This document shows, piece by piece, positions 24,400 to 35,840 of a stretch of DNA of 64,000 bases. Origin of the DNA: Gnetum montanum (taxonomy: Eukaryota; Streptophyta; Gnetopsida; Gnetales; Gnetaceae); contig MNCI01010810.1 in assembly GCA_015680685.1 (NCBI GenBank), positions 75,425 to 139,424 of the forward strand, in the 5' to 3' direction. Within the stretch, counting starts at the first letter, position 1; the number at the start of each line of letters is the position of its first letter. The notes below the pieces were generated by a model. That model worked only from the letters and a program-made list of their open reading frames with translations. It made no database searches and was not told the origin of the DNA. Position numbers and translations under genes: made by a program.

Positions 24400-26920
24400 A
24401 AGATTACTAGCCTTGATCTAGTTGGATATAATGTGGGTTAACATGACTATGCAAAACTTGGAAGTCATTTAGTTTGAAGGGTTCTCAAAAGGAATAGCTA
24501 TAGAGGATGAAGGAGACATAGGGTGACTAGTTGCATAGGTCAGTGAGGGATTTCTAAGGTTGTTGGTTCAGAAGAATGGTTTTTTATGGGATCTAAGTTC
24601 TAAACCACTTTGTGAAGGAACCAATTGTAAATTAATGGCCCTAGTAGCATTACATTGTTGTGGCTGCATAGGAATCTCACCTTGCATGGATGATGGAGGT
24701 GGTAATTGGATTGACGGTGGAGGGGCATGTGCAGAAGGATGAGGAGGATGATAAGGATATGGGGATTCTCCTTTAGGAGATGGAGAGTGAGTTATTTAAT
24801 ACTCTAGAGGGTAGTAATGATGCTAAAAAAAGCATGAATAGAAGAGGCATGTAGAGACATGGGTTGTAGAGCCATATGAATCAAGTTGTATGTAAGGGTA
24901 CTACTACTTGGGTGGATGTAGGGCACTGCTACCTAGGTGGTGGCATCCCCCATGATTGTGGATGTTTCCATTTTTGGTATTTCTCATATGGTTGTGGTGG
25001 AGCTCTACTTGGATAATAAGCTTATTGTTGTTGGTGGAACTACCTTGGATTTCCTTGAGGATAAAGTAATCTTTTGGGTGATTGCCTTCTTGCTAGTCTA
25101 GGATTCAAAGCGTACATCCCAAATTCTTGCAAGTGTGACATAATAGGGTAACATCCCTTAGGATGTTCATATTGAAAGATGTTATATCCACCATCATCAT
25201 TTGATTATGACTCCAGAACCTCTTCCACTATAGCAGCTTTGCCCTTACCCCTTTGATTGGCATGTTTAGCTTCATTTCTTCTCCTGCAATCATGATCACT
25301 CCCTTGCTCTTTGGATTCATCTGTAATTTTTAGAGTAGTTTGGAATTTTTCATCCAAAGACCACATCTTGTCAACATTGGCCAAAATTTTGAAAACAAAT
25401 TTTTGAATTAGCAAGGTTTTTCTCTAAACCACTTCATCAAGTGGTGGTTCCCCCTCTTTGTCACAGAATTGAACCTCCTTTTTTCTAATGGAAGGGTCCC
25501 AATTATACTCTTCAACACTTTTCCATTTCCTCAATTCACCTTCTTATTTTTCAACCTACTCAATAAACCTTTGTATTTGATGGGCTCGAAGTTCTAACAA
25601 CCTCCCTTAGACATAGACCCCAAGAGTTCATCTTGTTTCTAATTAGAGCCCATCTATGAAATGGTGAAGCTACTCCTATTGAGAATAATAATGGCCAAAA
25701 CACCTATGCAAAAGGGAATAATACCTATCCATGGCTGTGTCCAAGGGGTCATGTGTTCCTTATCACTAGCCTTGGATTTGCTTTCTTAGATTGGACACTC
25801 TAGAGTATGTCTAATATTTATTATTAAACAACTCAAGGATCGTACTTAAGGTGTCCATTGATTTCCATGAAGCTTCTAGCTTGATGAAGAAACTTTCTAC
25901 TTCTTTTGTGAGTGTTCTAAAAAACATCTTAAGTTTTTCCCAATAGTTTTCAATGTTTTCCAAGGCACATGCATTGTAAAAGGCTTGAAGATGTGTTTGT
26001 GAATTTAAGTTATATCCTCCTCAAATCTAGGGATATTTTTCATATCCAACCTCTTGATTCTACTATCTTTCACATGCTTGGTTGGAATTTTGACTACCTC
26101 TATGATGTTCAGCATGCTTCGAGTTGCTAGCAAAGCTCATCTTCATTATGATTTCAATGATACCAATGATACCCTCTACTACACCTTTGGTCATGAAAGG
26201 GCCTATGATCATTGTCCCACCATTCACCTCCATCACGGTTTCATTCCCTATGGTTTTAATCAAATTTAGAGGAGAAAGAAGAAGATGTAGATGAAGAGGA
26301 TGAAGAGGAAGGAGGACTACCATCACCATAGTGTTTACCACCTTCTCTCCACTTGTCACAACCACAATAATCAAGTTTATTATCATCACGATGCTTTCTC
26401 AAGCCCTTGCCTTCACATCCATTTCTACCTAAACCTAGATTGTTAATAGTGGATTATAAGTTTAGGTTCGAACCCTCTTCACTAGAGCCAAGGGGTGGAG
26501 AATCTTCATGTTGAGAACCCCTAAAGGAAGAGTCCTCCTTGTTGTTTTGATTCAACAAGAATAAGTGGTTAGTGAATTATTTCCCCTTTGTAGCTTCATA
26601 GTGCTTCTCCTAGTGCCAATCTCATTTGTGTTGTGTTTCCATGGGATAATAGTTCCAATAGTCATGGTCTTGCACAACATATTCATCATGGAGATCTTGG
26701 ATGCCCAACCTCTTAAGAGTTTGGAGCAACATCCCAAGAATTGATTGGTTGGAAGGCAACATAATGTTACCCTTCATATCTCTCCATCACAGCTATTCAT
26801 CCTGATGTAAGATGAAGATGAAATTAGGTACAAATTCATCTTGATACGTGTACATCACTTTGAATTCTTAGGGAATTGGTAGTTTTGATTTATCATGGCT
26901 AAGAGAAGAAGACATTTTGG
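24400..26920 (-). pseudogene. gag region, G2
   Basis: About 2.5 kb between PBS/leader and protease. Open pieces include 25414-25205 with a basic-acidic linker (HDCRRRNEAKHANQRGKGK), followed downstream by YEHPKGCYPIMSHLQEFG at about 25180-25120, a decayed zinc-knuckle-like region. Around 25700-25450 the minus strand aligns by eye with K at 56980-56800. The start codon is likely near 26915 (ATGTCTTCTTCTCTTAGCC on the minus strand), shortly after the PBS and leader. Open frames on the plus strand here are antisense shadows. Confidence 0.7.
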
Positions 26921-27057
26921 ATTAAAAGTAAAATTCAATGTGCTTTGATTATAATTATTATTTTTAGTTTTCGAATGATTACAACTTTAGGGTTCATTCT
27001 AATGATCTTAAATAAATTTCACTAAATCCTATATAGCACATGTATCAAACTACATGT

Positions 27058-27075
27058 CCTTGAAAATGGCACCAA
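27058..27075 (-). other. Primer-binding site of G2
   Basis: Directly inside the 5' LTR the minus strand reads TTGGTGCCATTTTCAAGG. The Athila PBS as I know it is TTGGCGCCGTTGCCGGGG; the differences are C-to-T and G-to-A changes plus one G-to-T. It fixes the LTR boundary at 27076 and the orientation. Confidence 0.8.
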
Positions 27076-27940
27076 TGATGAGTAGCCAGTAGATCCTACA
27101 CCAACCATATGAATAACTAAGTGTTCACATGAAATCTAGTTGAATTTCATGGACTTATATCCTTCTAAGTACATCAGTCTCTAGGAAGTAAGACTAACCA
27201 TTTCAATCATTGTCTTCCCAATTACACTTGTGAAATGCAAAGGTATGGTTAAGTGCAACTAAGGCATATGATTTTGATCATTTTTTGTGTTTTATGTTTT
27301 AAGTCACTTAAGAATAAAGAATGATGAATAAAGTAATATAATTGCTAATTTAATCTAACTAGCCAACATTTAACTAATTGTACACATCTTAAACACTTTT
27401 AATGCTACTGGGTTACCAAACGTTAGGCATTACTAAGATTGTCAAGTGCTAAGCGTATGCTTGAAGTGGTCATAATGATATGTTTAATTAATTGCCATTT
27501 AATCTAGCTTAATTTAGCTTAATTAGTTACTTAATTACTTAAAGAATTAAAGGAAATTTCTTAAAATATTAAATGCATAAAGGAAATAATTAATCTATTT
27601 CAAAGTGTTGTAGGGTTTATCAGAAAGCTCATCTTTATTATCACACACATTACAGTGCTCAAGTACAACACTACTCGAATAAAGATCCATACACTCTTTA
27701 ACTTCTATTGCAAGCACTTAGAAAAATATTCTAACTTCTAAATGATAAAATTTCAAGAATTTCAATACAACTATGAGACTTGTTTCCATAAATGTGATTG
27801 GTGAGCATGTATTTATAGCTAAAAATAGACACTAGGTTGATAGACTCATGTCAATGCATCAAATCATGCATCAATGCAACCAAGTTGATGGGGTTGCATC
27901 AACGAGGCCTCATTGACATAACCCTTGATGCAACTCATGA
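27076..27940 (-). mobile_element. G2 5' LTR
   Basis: Partner of 14859-15751. A minus-strand TATA box, CTATAAATAC, is at 27810-27819. It ends at 27940, immediately before ACATT (27941-27945). Sequence from 27946 continues the G1 5' LTR exactly where 14858 left off, judged against 36590 onward. Confidence 0.9.
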
Positions 27941-27945
27941 ACATT

Positions 27946-30174
27946 CAAAAAAATTATCTAAAAAAAACTTCATCATTAGTCCTAAAGAGAAACCCTTGTT
28001 GCAAAAACAAACATGGCAATATGAAGAACTTGTTGACGAACACAGGCTTTGCATATCATAAAAATATCTATACAAAATTAGCACTACAGAGCAAAAATGA
28101 GCTTACAAAACTTATGTGCATTAGAAATTTAGCTCTACATTCAAAATCAAAAAAATCCCTAAAGCAACGACTATAATATATTTTAAAAAAATGTAGGTTG
28201 AAGAACCCTAAGCAAAGGGTATTCATCACGAAAAATTTCTACATAGTAGCACTATAAATTTGAATGGAAGCTCCTCTCCAATCACCCATGCATGAGTTTC
28301 ACCCGATACAGGGTCATGCGGCAATAGGGCATCAATGTGGTGAGAACCAAAGTAGGGTCTAAATCTACAAATTTATTATTCATGATGCAGGTGATTGTTT
28401 TGAAGTAGTGCTAAGTGGAATAATAAGTGTAGAGACCAAGGATGACATTGATGGGAGTGCCATGCCTTCGAAACCATAACAATAGGATCCAAGAGAAAAA
28501 GCAGGGGATACAGGACATATAAGAATTACATACGATGGAGGTGACATGGTAGTAGGCATGACAACCACAAAGATCAAACACCGACACAAGGCATACCAAA
28601 TATGAAACCATGTATTTTAAGGTCACATTCCCTTAACAACAATTTTATTTTAAAAAAACAAATCATCACAAACAAAAACTTATGGTTTATTCAAATTACA
28701 ACTAGTAATTTTAAAAAGAGAGGTTTACAATTTGAAAAGGAGGGAATTTATAATCATTTGATAAATATAACTTTAATTTCTTTTGGAATTAAAAATTTCC
28801 AATGAAAGTTATAACCTCCCATGGAATTTATAAATAGATTTCCTTGATATTTGTAAGGTTGTAATTGCTAAGAAGAGACTTGCCAATTATTCCTTGATTT
28901 TCTCATAACTCCTTATAGAAGTTATAACTTCTTAAGGAAGTTATGAATAAATTCCCTAGATATTTAATATTTACCTTAATCTTAAATGATGAATGTAACT
29001 ACCATGAAGCTATTATAAAAGGCCTTCAAGGATAGGAGAAGAGGGATTTTATGGGGGAAAATTGGTAGAAGTAATTTTGTAGATTGTAAAATCATGGATT
29101 GTTAAAGATATTAATTCAGCTACTTTGTTTTAATCTTGTTAATGCCTTACTTTCCATGTTTTTAGTTACTTAGCTAGTGGTCTAGATAGTAATGTACTTG
29201 GCATTTAATTTTGGGATTTTCTAGATTGTTCATAGAGCTCTATGTTACACAATATTAGACTTTTATTAAGGTTTTCCAAATAAGATCTTATGTTATAGAA
29301 AAGAATCTTGAGCAATTTAATAGTAATGTCTTATAGAAATTACCTATTTGAGTTTAGAGGATCTAGAGAGTCTTTGATACTTTGGCTAGTTTGAAATAGC
29401 TTCATTTTTCTAAATTTTATTACCTTAGAATTATAATTTAAAAAATTGTCAAATTTTCTATTAGTTTTAGTGTTGCAATTCTTGACAACTCTTGGCAAGC
29501 CAAGAAAAAGCTTGTACTTGTGGTTTACAAAGCATTTTGGCAGTGAATAAGATTGTCTTTTATGAATTTTCTTATTAAGCTTAGAAGGTTTGGGTAATTT
29601 GTAATACTTAGATTAAATTAGAATAGCTTTATTGTGAAGTGTTTTATCATGTTCAATTTATCTTGCCTAAATGTTTGAGATTTACAGAAATTTTCTTTCC
29701 TTTCTTTTCTCTTTCTAAAATCCATTAAATCTCACTCTATTTCTAGTTTTCTTATGGAATTTTCTCTCTAGGGGAAACTAGGATTAGATTGGTAGAATTG
29801 TGCTCAACCATTTTTGTGAAATTTTATGTGTTTTAAGTAGTGTACTATAGGAACTATATAGACTAAGTGATTTGACAAAATAGGAATCTTAAACAACTCA
29901 TAGTATTTGATAGAGTTCACCAAATTTCTTTTACGATAGCTAGTTATAATTTCATATACAAAACCAAGCATTTCAACATTTACAATAGTAAGCACATACT
30001 CACGTTTAGTTTGTTTCATAACCACTAAGTTTATTTTAAAGTATCTAGTCCTTGGTGTTACCAGAAGACCAATAAGCACTTAAACCTTATTTTGAGAAAC
30101 ACCTTTTTTTCCAATAACCCCCAAGGTCATGAGACCAAAGGCCCAACATTGGTGGTCCCAAATGGTTGCCAATA
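27946..30174 (+). mobile_element. G1 5' LTR, right part
   Basis: Aligns with 36600-38545 of the 3' LTR through its whole length, including 'tatgaaaccatgtat', the TATA region and the terminal GGTTGCCAATA. The 3' copy lacks about 250 bp present here, explaining the length difference. Open frames in it (28380-28626, 29804-30079) are LTR sequence, not genes; the second has a diverged twin at 38035-38454. Confidence 0.9.
29011..29022 (+). promoter_or_regulatory. TATA box of the G1 5' LTR
   Basis: TATTATAAAAGG, followed by CCTTCAAGGATAGGAG. The 3' LTR has TATAAAAG at 37443-37450 and the related solo LTR has two copies at 47196-47204 and 47240-47248. Conservation across copies supports a core promoter. 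Confidence 0.7.
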
Positions 30175-30559
30175 GTTCTTTTGATAGTAGAAGGAGAGAA
30201 AAACATTTGTTACCTAAGTTCATGACATTCAAAGAGATCGGTAGTCCTAGCACACCAATAGTTATTCTTGGTGCTAAGAAGGCTTGAAAGAAAATTAATT
30301 GTTAGTTTGAGTTCATGACCAAACACATTGGAAGTTTAGAGGATTTCAAAAGTCTTAAAGAATTTTTTGATTATAAGACTGATTATTCATCAAAAAAAGA
30401 ATAGAAGTAGGTTCTTGAGTTTGGAACAAGTAGTGGAGTAAAAACTAGAATGATAAAGAGATTACCTCTTTTGTTTGGTTTATTAGTTTATAAGAGGTCA
30501 AAGAAATATAAGAGTTCAACAATCAAAAGGAATTCTAGTAAGTTGAAAAATCCACAACA

Positions 30560-31880
30560 ATGAATCCTTGGCAAAGAGTTATACCATTAGGATTTCAAAA
30601 CTATAACAATATTCCTAAGGTACTTTATAAATATTTGCATGAGCTTTTTATTCATGGAAAAGCTTACTTAGTTGAAGAATACATCCTCTTATTTGAGTTA
30701 GCTTTAACTCATGAAAATATTGAACATTAAGATCAAGCTTGTAGGTTGTTTGTGGCAAATTTAAAGGACATGGCTTAGATTTGGTATTCAAACTTGCCAA
30801 GCAATAGTATCACAAGTTGGGATGATATGAAATTTTTTTTCTTGGTCCAGTTTGGTTATCAATTGGATCAACAACAACTATACTATGAATTAGTACAAGC
30901 TAATCAAGAAGTTAAAGAGTCAATTAGATATTTCAACATTAGATTTCAAAGAATTTGTGGGCTCTTTCAAAGATAGTATAGACCATTAGATGAAATGCTT
31001 AGAGACACCTATCTTAAGGTTCTAAATCCCAATATTTCAATCTAGTTAAGGAGAACTCCAAATTTACTAACATTGAATGGCTACTTTAGTGAGGTTATAT
31101 AGTTAGAAAAATAATTGAACTTGAAAATTGAAGAGATTGTCACAACTCAATAAAGAGAAGAAAAGATGATAATTCCTATGCAAGGTTTTGCTTAACTTAA
31201 AGTATTACTAGGACCAGCTCGTATTAAGATAGAGCAAGAGTTAGAAAGCAAAAAATTTGATAGGGGATAATTAATAAAAGATTTATCGAGCAAAGTAGTG
31301 AAGCTAAAAAAAGCTTTGGTAAAAGTTAAAATCAAGGAAGAAAAGAAGAATAGAAAGTATAAGAATCAAGATACTAAGGTAGTAGAAGATGAGGATGAAA
31401 ATGATCTTGTTATGTATAACTTACTTGATACTAAATTAGATAATGAGCTATCTAGTGTTCATTATGCAAGAAAATCTTCTAACAATGGATCTAGCCATAC
31501 CTCTTCTCTATTAAGTTTTGAAAAGGATGTCGTCAGATGAAGAGTGTAATAACAATGAAGAAAATGGATATAATCTTTGATCAAAAGAAAGATTAACTAC
31601 TTATAGGCATCTAAATTTCATTTTAGATCCATCTACTAAGAGAAAGGTTTTTGAACCAAGTAGAAGAGAGAAAAATAAAAATAAAGAAGATGAAGTAGAG
31701 GAAAGTACTCAAAATCAAACTCTTAATAAATGAATGAAGAAACTAGGTTTTTATGGTGATTAAGAATATGATCTAGTTGAGAATATTAAACATGTAAAGG
31801 ATAACATTAGCATATATCAATTATTATAAATAGGAGATAAAAAAAGCTTTAGAGATTATTAAAGATAAAAGGAGAGTTGG
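30560..31880 (+). pseudogene. gag, G1
   Basis: From ATG at 30560 one frame runs to about 31540 broken only by in-frame stops. It contains the retrotransposon gag core: WYSNLPSNSITSWDDMKFFF, then QFGYQLDQQQLYYELVQANQ and ESIRYFNIRFQRICGLF (30780-30975). A basic Lys/Glu-rich segment, likely coiled coil and RNA-binding, lies at 31290-31400. No zinc knuckle can be seen. Two stops replace Gln or Trp. Frame changes before the protease. Confidence 0.8.
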
Positions 31881-31884
31881 AGAA

Positions 31885-32312
31885 TTGGAGTTAAGCTATG
31901 TATCCAACATTGATAAGATAACAAAAACTAGCTATGGGTGTACTCCTGATAAAGAAGCTCCTCCTTTTCTTTTGACAATAAAATTAAAAGATAAATATGT
32001 TTACAATTTCTTGGTTGATTCTATGGATACATCTACCATCATGCCATTGTCTATATGCAAAAAGCTTGGTTTGATTCCTAAACAATTCAATAAGAAGATT
32101 GTTCAAGTAGATAAAAGTAGAGTAAAGATTGTGGGTCAGTTGCCAAATGTTCTATTGGAAATCACTTTTGAACCCTGTATAAATAGAAAACTGACTATTC
32201 AAGTAGCATATATACCAAATTCACATAGTCTTTTGTTGAGCAGATGTTGGAGTAAGAATTTCTCAGGTTACATTTCAATAGATTATTCTAATATGTGGCT
32301 ACGTTGGAAAGG
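31885..32312 (+). pseudogene. Aspartic protease, G1
   Basis: Open frame of about 140 residues: PPFLLTIKL, then NFLVDSMDTSTIMPLSICKK, LGLIPK, KIVQVDKSRVKIVGQLPNV and YISIDYSNMWLRWKG. The active site D-S/T-G is DSM here, so the enzyme would be dead. Motif order is that of gypsy proteases with IMPxSxxKxLG. It runs into a TA repeat at 32323 and ends. Confidence 0.85.
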
Positions 32313-32322
32313 GGATCCAAAT

Positions 32323-32342
32323 CATATATATATATATATATA
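32323..32342. repeat. (TA)10 microsatellite
   Basis: Ten TA units between the protease and the following RNase H of G1. Both neighbouring open frames end in IYIYI because of it. Confidence 0.95.
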
Positions 32343-32459
32343 GTGAAACTTTGATGATAAAAAACATAACTTCGAATGGGAAGAATAAATTTGTTCAAAC
32401 AAGATTTTTTGAATCCAAAATTTGCACACTTCAAGAAGCTTATAACTTGGAAAAAAAGG

Positions 32460-32915
32460 AAGTTCAAGACAAGAGCAAATGGGAATTATATTTTGATGTG
32501 TCTTGTAACTCCAAATGTACAAGAGTTGAAGTAGTTTTAGTACAAGATAATTTTCCAAAAATATTCAAGGTAATTCATTTATATTTTTCTTGCACAAGGC
32601 TGAATATGATGCTTTAAATATTGGAATTAAAATGACATTAGAAATGGAAATTAAGGTAATCACCATTAAAGGAGATTCAAGATTGATTTGTGAACAAGTC
32701 AAGGAAAATTGTGAGGTCAAAAGCTCATTATTGTGACCTCATACACAACTTGTCTACAACATGTTAGGTCATTTTCATTATTATAAGATAGAACATATAG
32801 GTAGAAAGGATAATTATATAGCAAATGATTCAGCTAAGATAACTTCAACATTAGATGAGAAAAGGATAGAAAGTTATGAAGGAGTATTAATTGAACATGA
32901 AAACCAACCATTAAG
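32460..32915 (+). pseudogene. Plant/archaeal-type RNase H lying upstream of RNase H, G1
   Basis: Reads KWELYFDVSCN (first catalytic Asp), then FLHKAEYDALNIGIKMTLEM (catalytic Glu in AEY), then VITIKGDSRLICEQVKENCE (second Asp in GDS), then HIGRKDNYIANDSAK, the C-terminal D/N-x-x-A-D-like helix. This is the second RNase H of Tat-type elements. It lies directly after the protease and before the RT-connection/RNase H, the reverse of G0 and H. Two frame changes and one stop. Whether the order is ancestral to this family or a rearrangement needs other copies. Confidence 0.8.
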
Positions 32916-32924
32916 AAGTTTATC

Positions 32925-33450
32925 CTAGAATTCACCAAAATTACTAAGCCTTTAATGCATATGCTCAAGAAGGATATTCCAATAGGGAAAACACTAGAAT
33001 CAGAGAAGGCTTTAGCTAAGATTAAAAGAGCTATTCAAGGAGCTCCATACTTGGTAAAACCAAGATTAAGGAAAGATTTCTAGTTATATGCTTTTGACTG
33101 AAATGATTTAATTTTCACTATTTTAACTAAAAAAAATGAAGGCCAAGATAAACCAATTGGATTTTTTTGGTATTAGTTAAAAGGTTCAGAAAAACAAGCA
33201 CTTGCAGTCATTAAAACACTTTAACATTTCAAATATTACTTGGAAAGGTCATTAGTTCATAGTATGCTAATAGAACTTGTAGTCAAGCAATTCTTAGCTC
33301 AAAATGAGATTGGATTGAAAGGAGGGAAATAGCTAATAAAGCTTCAAGGTTTAAAATTTTCATTAGAGATGTGAAAGACTATTAAAGGAATGGGGTTATC
33401 CAAGTTAATGGCTCAAGAAAATGAAATATGTGTGCTAAAAACTCATGAAA
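32925..33450 (+). pseudogene. RT connection and RNase H, G1 (RT core missing)
   Basis: Starts at the region that follows RT: FTKITKPLMHMLKKDIPIGK, then ALAKIKRAIQGAPYLV, then LYAFD, TKKNEGQDKPIGFF, EKQALAVIKTL and a Trp-less HFKYYL, then a GKxLIKLQGLKFSLEM and KLMAQENE. None of the RT core (FGLxNAP, YxDD) is found between 32342 and 32925 or elsewhere in G1, so RT has been deleted. Stops replace Gln and Trp codons. Confidence 0.8.
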
Positions 33451-33539
33451 GAAATTGGTATGATGAAATTCTATAATTCCTAAACACAAGAAAGGTTCTA
33501 AATAATTTAACTACAAATTAGAACGGAGATTTATTAAAA

Positions 33540-34690
33540 AAGAAAATCAAGTTTATGGTTAAAGATGAAATATTATATAGAAAGGACTTTAGAGGGATTT
33601 TATTGGAATGTATTCATAATGATCAAATTAGTCTTATTTTAAAACAATTCCATGATCATTCTAATTTGTTTATGAGTATCCTATGTCAACTATGCAACAT
33701 ATACCCCATTATGGTTTTTATTGGTTGGACATGTACCAAGATATTATTTTAAAAATTCAAAAATGTTATATGTGCCAGATTCATGGGCCAAGAATAAAAA
33801 AGGTTAGAGCTCCCTTGAAACCAATAGTTGTGGATAGATCATTTTATCAATGGGGTTTAGATTTCATCGGTGCAATTACTTCTTCAAAAGTCAGGCATAA
33901 GTTTATTCTCACAGCCACCAATTATTTTACTAAATGGCTAGAAGTAAAAGCTCTAAGAAACTATTCAGCATTGGATGTGATTAGATTTATGGAAGATTAA
34001 ATTCTAAGTTGCTTTTTGGTATGCTTGAAGTTTTGGTATTTGATAATGGACCTAATTTTCAATCTAAGGAGTTTATAACATGGGCGTTAGAGAAATCCAT
34101 CTTTAAATTTTCTTCCTCTAATTATTATGCTCAAGGGAATGGTTTAGATAAATCTACAGATAAAAAGCTTATTTTCTACATAAAAAGGTCAATGAAGGGG
34201 AATCGAGGAACTAGATCGATTATTTACAATCTACGTTATAGACTAACCATAGTAGATTTAAAAAGGCTATTGGAACATCAACTTATAACTTAGTCTATGG
34301 ATTACCCACAAGAGTCGTGAATAAGATTATAAGCCTGGCCTCTAATTTTGTATAAAGGTACAATGGAAAAATAGATAAAGACAGAATTTTCATCATCTTG
34401 CTTATTAGAAGGGAAGCTAAAATAGATAGAGCCAAGAATAATCTATTAGTAAATGCTTCTCTATTTAAAAGATGGTTTGATAGAAATGCCATGAAAGGAA
34501 ATTTTAAAGTTGGTGATCTAGTGTTATTATGGAATATGAAGAAACCTAATAAATTTACAACAAGATGGTTGGGTCTATTTTAGATTAAGAAGCAATTATC
34601 AAAAGACACATATAAGTTGTCCACATTAAGTGGAATGGAATTGCAGCTTATGTATAATGTTTTACATATAAAACATTACTTTGGATGACT
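33540..34690 (+). pseudogene. Integrase, G1
   Basis: Starts KDEILYRKDFRGILLECI (33550). Then HYGFYWLDMYQDIILKIQKC and CQIHGP (zinc-binding His/Cys partly kept), WGLDFIGAITSSKVRHKFIL, NYFTKWLEVKAL (family D-Y-F-T-K-W), LVFDNGPNFQSKEF (second Asp kept) and YYAQGNGLDKSTDKKL, where the third catalytic residue Glu is replaced by Lys. The C-terminal part has FKVGDLVLLWNMKKP, KFTTRWLGLF and YKLSTLSG. Open pieces are 33683-34000, 34009-34293 and 34398-34583. Ends near 34690. Confidence 0.9.
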
Positions 34691-34788
34691 ACCCATAGTT
34701 GAAAATATATATTAATTAATAATATATATATGTATATAGTATTTAAATAATAACAATAATAATATTAAGTATACATAGTAATGAGTAA

Positions 34789-34872
34789 NNNNNNNNNNNN
34801 NNNNNNNNNNNNNNNNNNNNNNNNNNNNNNNNNNNNNNNNNNNNNNNNNNNNNNNNNNNNNNNNNNNNNNNN
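34789..34872. other. Assembly gap (84 N)
   Basis: Run of 84 Ns within G1 between integrase and the polypurine tract. It is flanked by AT-rich simple sequence (ATATATATTAATTAAT at about 34706). The true length is unknown. Confidence 1.
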
Positions 34873-35640
34873 TAACTGCGTAGTGGTAAATTAATTTTAA
34901 CAACCAAATAGTAGAATTTGAATTAGCCAACCATACAAGGATGGAAATTAAATAAGTTTTGGCTAAGTGGGAAAATTGGTTGTTGGAATTGGTAGGAATT
35001 TCAAATTTATCTTACACTATATAAAGAGATGTGAATTTCTTAGAAATACAACAGCTCTCAATTCAATGCTTGAGTGAGAAAAGTAAGTGAAGTGTTTAAG
35101 TATGAGGTAGAAAGATGGTTCTTGGAGAGATGGCAGCAACAAGGCATTTTATTTCATATGTTATGGGATGTTTCCGAGAGCATGCTATGAGAGCCTATTG
35201 TAAGGCAACCACCCATGGAACAGCTAGTGAAAGCCCTTTCTTACTTTGGCTTTTAGATGAGTTTAGTTTTCTCACTAGTGGTTGCTCAGTACATTCTAAT
35301 GTTTGGGGTAGCTTTCATCAATGCACAACTGAAGTTGAATACCAAGGAGAGTCTAATTAGGATGATTCTTTGGGAGAGGATTTTATGTCACAAGAGACAT
35401 AAGCAACTAGTTGGGAACAACCGCAAAAATCAATAGCCAAATAGTTGGATGAGAAAGAGACAAAGATAGTTGTTGAAGACAAGGATGAAGTAGACCAAGT
35501 TGAAGCTTCAACTAGGTAAGAAGAAGGAAGAAAAGCATTCATCACCACAAAGATACAATATGAAAGAATTAGCAATATGAGAATTCCTAAAATAGTTACG
35601 TTAAATATTATTTTTCCACCTACAGAATAGTTTGTATAAA
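34873..35640 (+). other. Unassigned stretch of G1 with a promoter-like TATA and a short ORF
   Basis: After the gap there is CTATATAAAG (35018-35027), then about 90 bases later an ATG opening an 81-residue frame (35115-35360: MVLGEMAATRHFISYVMG...) followed in the same direction by an acidic DEKETKIVVEDKDEVDQVEA piece (about 35448-35510). I recognise no domain. It could be an extra ORF of the element, a captured host exon or an inserted short element. The left edge is hidden by the gap. Confidence 0.35.
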
Positions 35641-35686
35641 GCTATTTTTGTATAGTTTCCTAGTTGACAGGGTTCAAGTTTTTATA

Positions 35687-35709
35687 CCATCAAACCTTAA
35701 GTTTGATGG
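35687..35709. repeat. Hairpin-forming inverted repeat
   Basis: CCATCAAAC, CTTAA, GTTTGATGG: a perfect 9-bp stem with a 5-base loop, followed by T-poor, A-rich DNA. It lies 130 bp before the G1 polypurine tract. Function unknown. Confidence 0.85.
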
Positions 35710-35824
35710 AAATTTCCCTTAAAAAAAGAGTTATGTTTTTTAAAAAATGTTTAATAAATTCCAATTTTGATGATGATTTAGTTGGCGAATGATCTTAAAC
35801 ATCTTAAATCCTTAAGAAATTTAA

Positions 35825-35840
35825 AATGGGGGATAAGAAA
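35825..35840 (+). other. Polypurine tract of G1
   Basis: AATGGGGGATAAGAAA directly before TGTTGTCAC, the start of the 3' LTR. It fixes the LTR boundary at 35841. Confidence 0.85.

Larger units (their letters stand above)
14859..27940 (-). mobile_element. G2: full-length Athila-like Ty3 element in the G1 5' LTR
   Basis: A 13.1-kb element bounded by perfect 5-bp duplications ACATT (14854-14858 and 27941-27945). LTRs are 14859-15751 (893 bp) and 27076-27940 (865 bp). The left LTR carries an extra TGATGAG at its start, and the right LTR's last CA has become GA. Minus-strand order from right to left: PBS, gag, protease, RT, RNase H, integrase, a long region with an extra ORF, 3' LTR. The RT/RNase H motifs (FGLCNAP, NYTTTEKEL) and the PBS are those of the Athila lineage. 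Confidence 0.92.

Noticed and set aside
26063-26389. A hydrophobic 108-residue ORF on the minus strand and an overlapping 71-residue ORF on the plus strand.
   Set aside because: Both fall in the G2 gag region, have no recognisable motif and are overlapping frames of decayed element DNA. The minus frame is repetitive in I, V and L from AT-rich codons.
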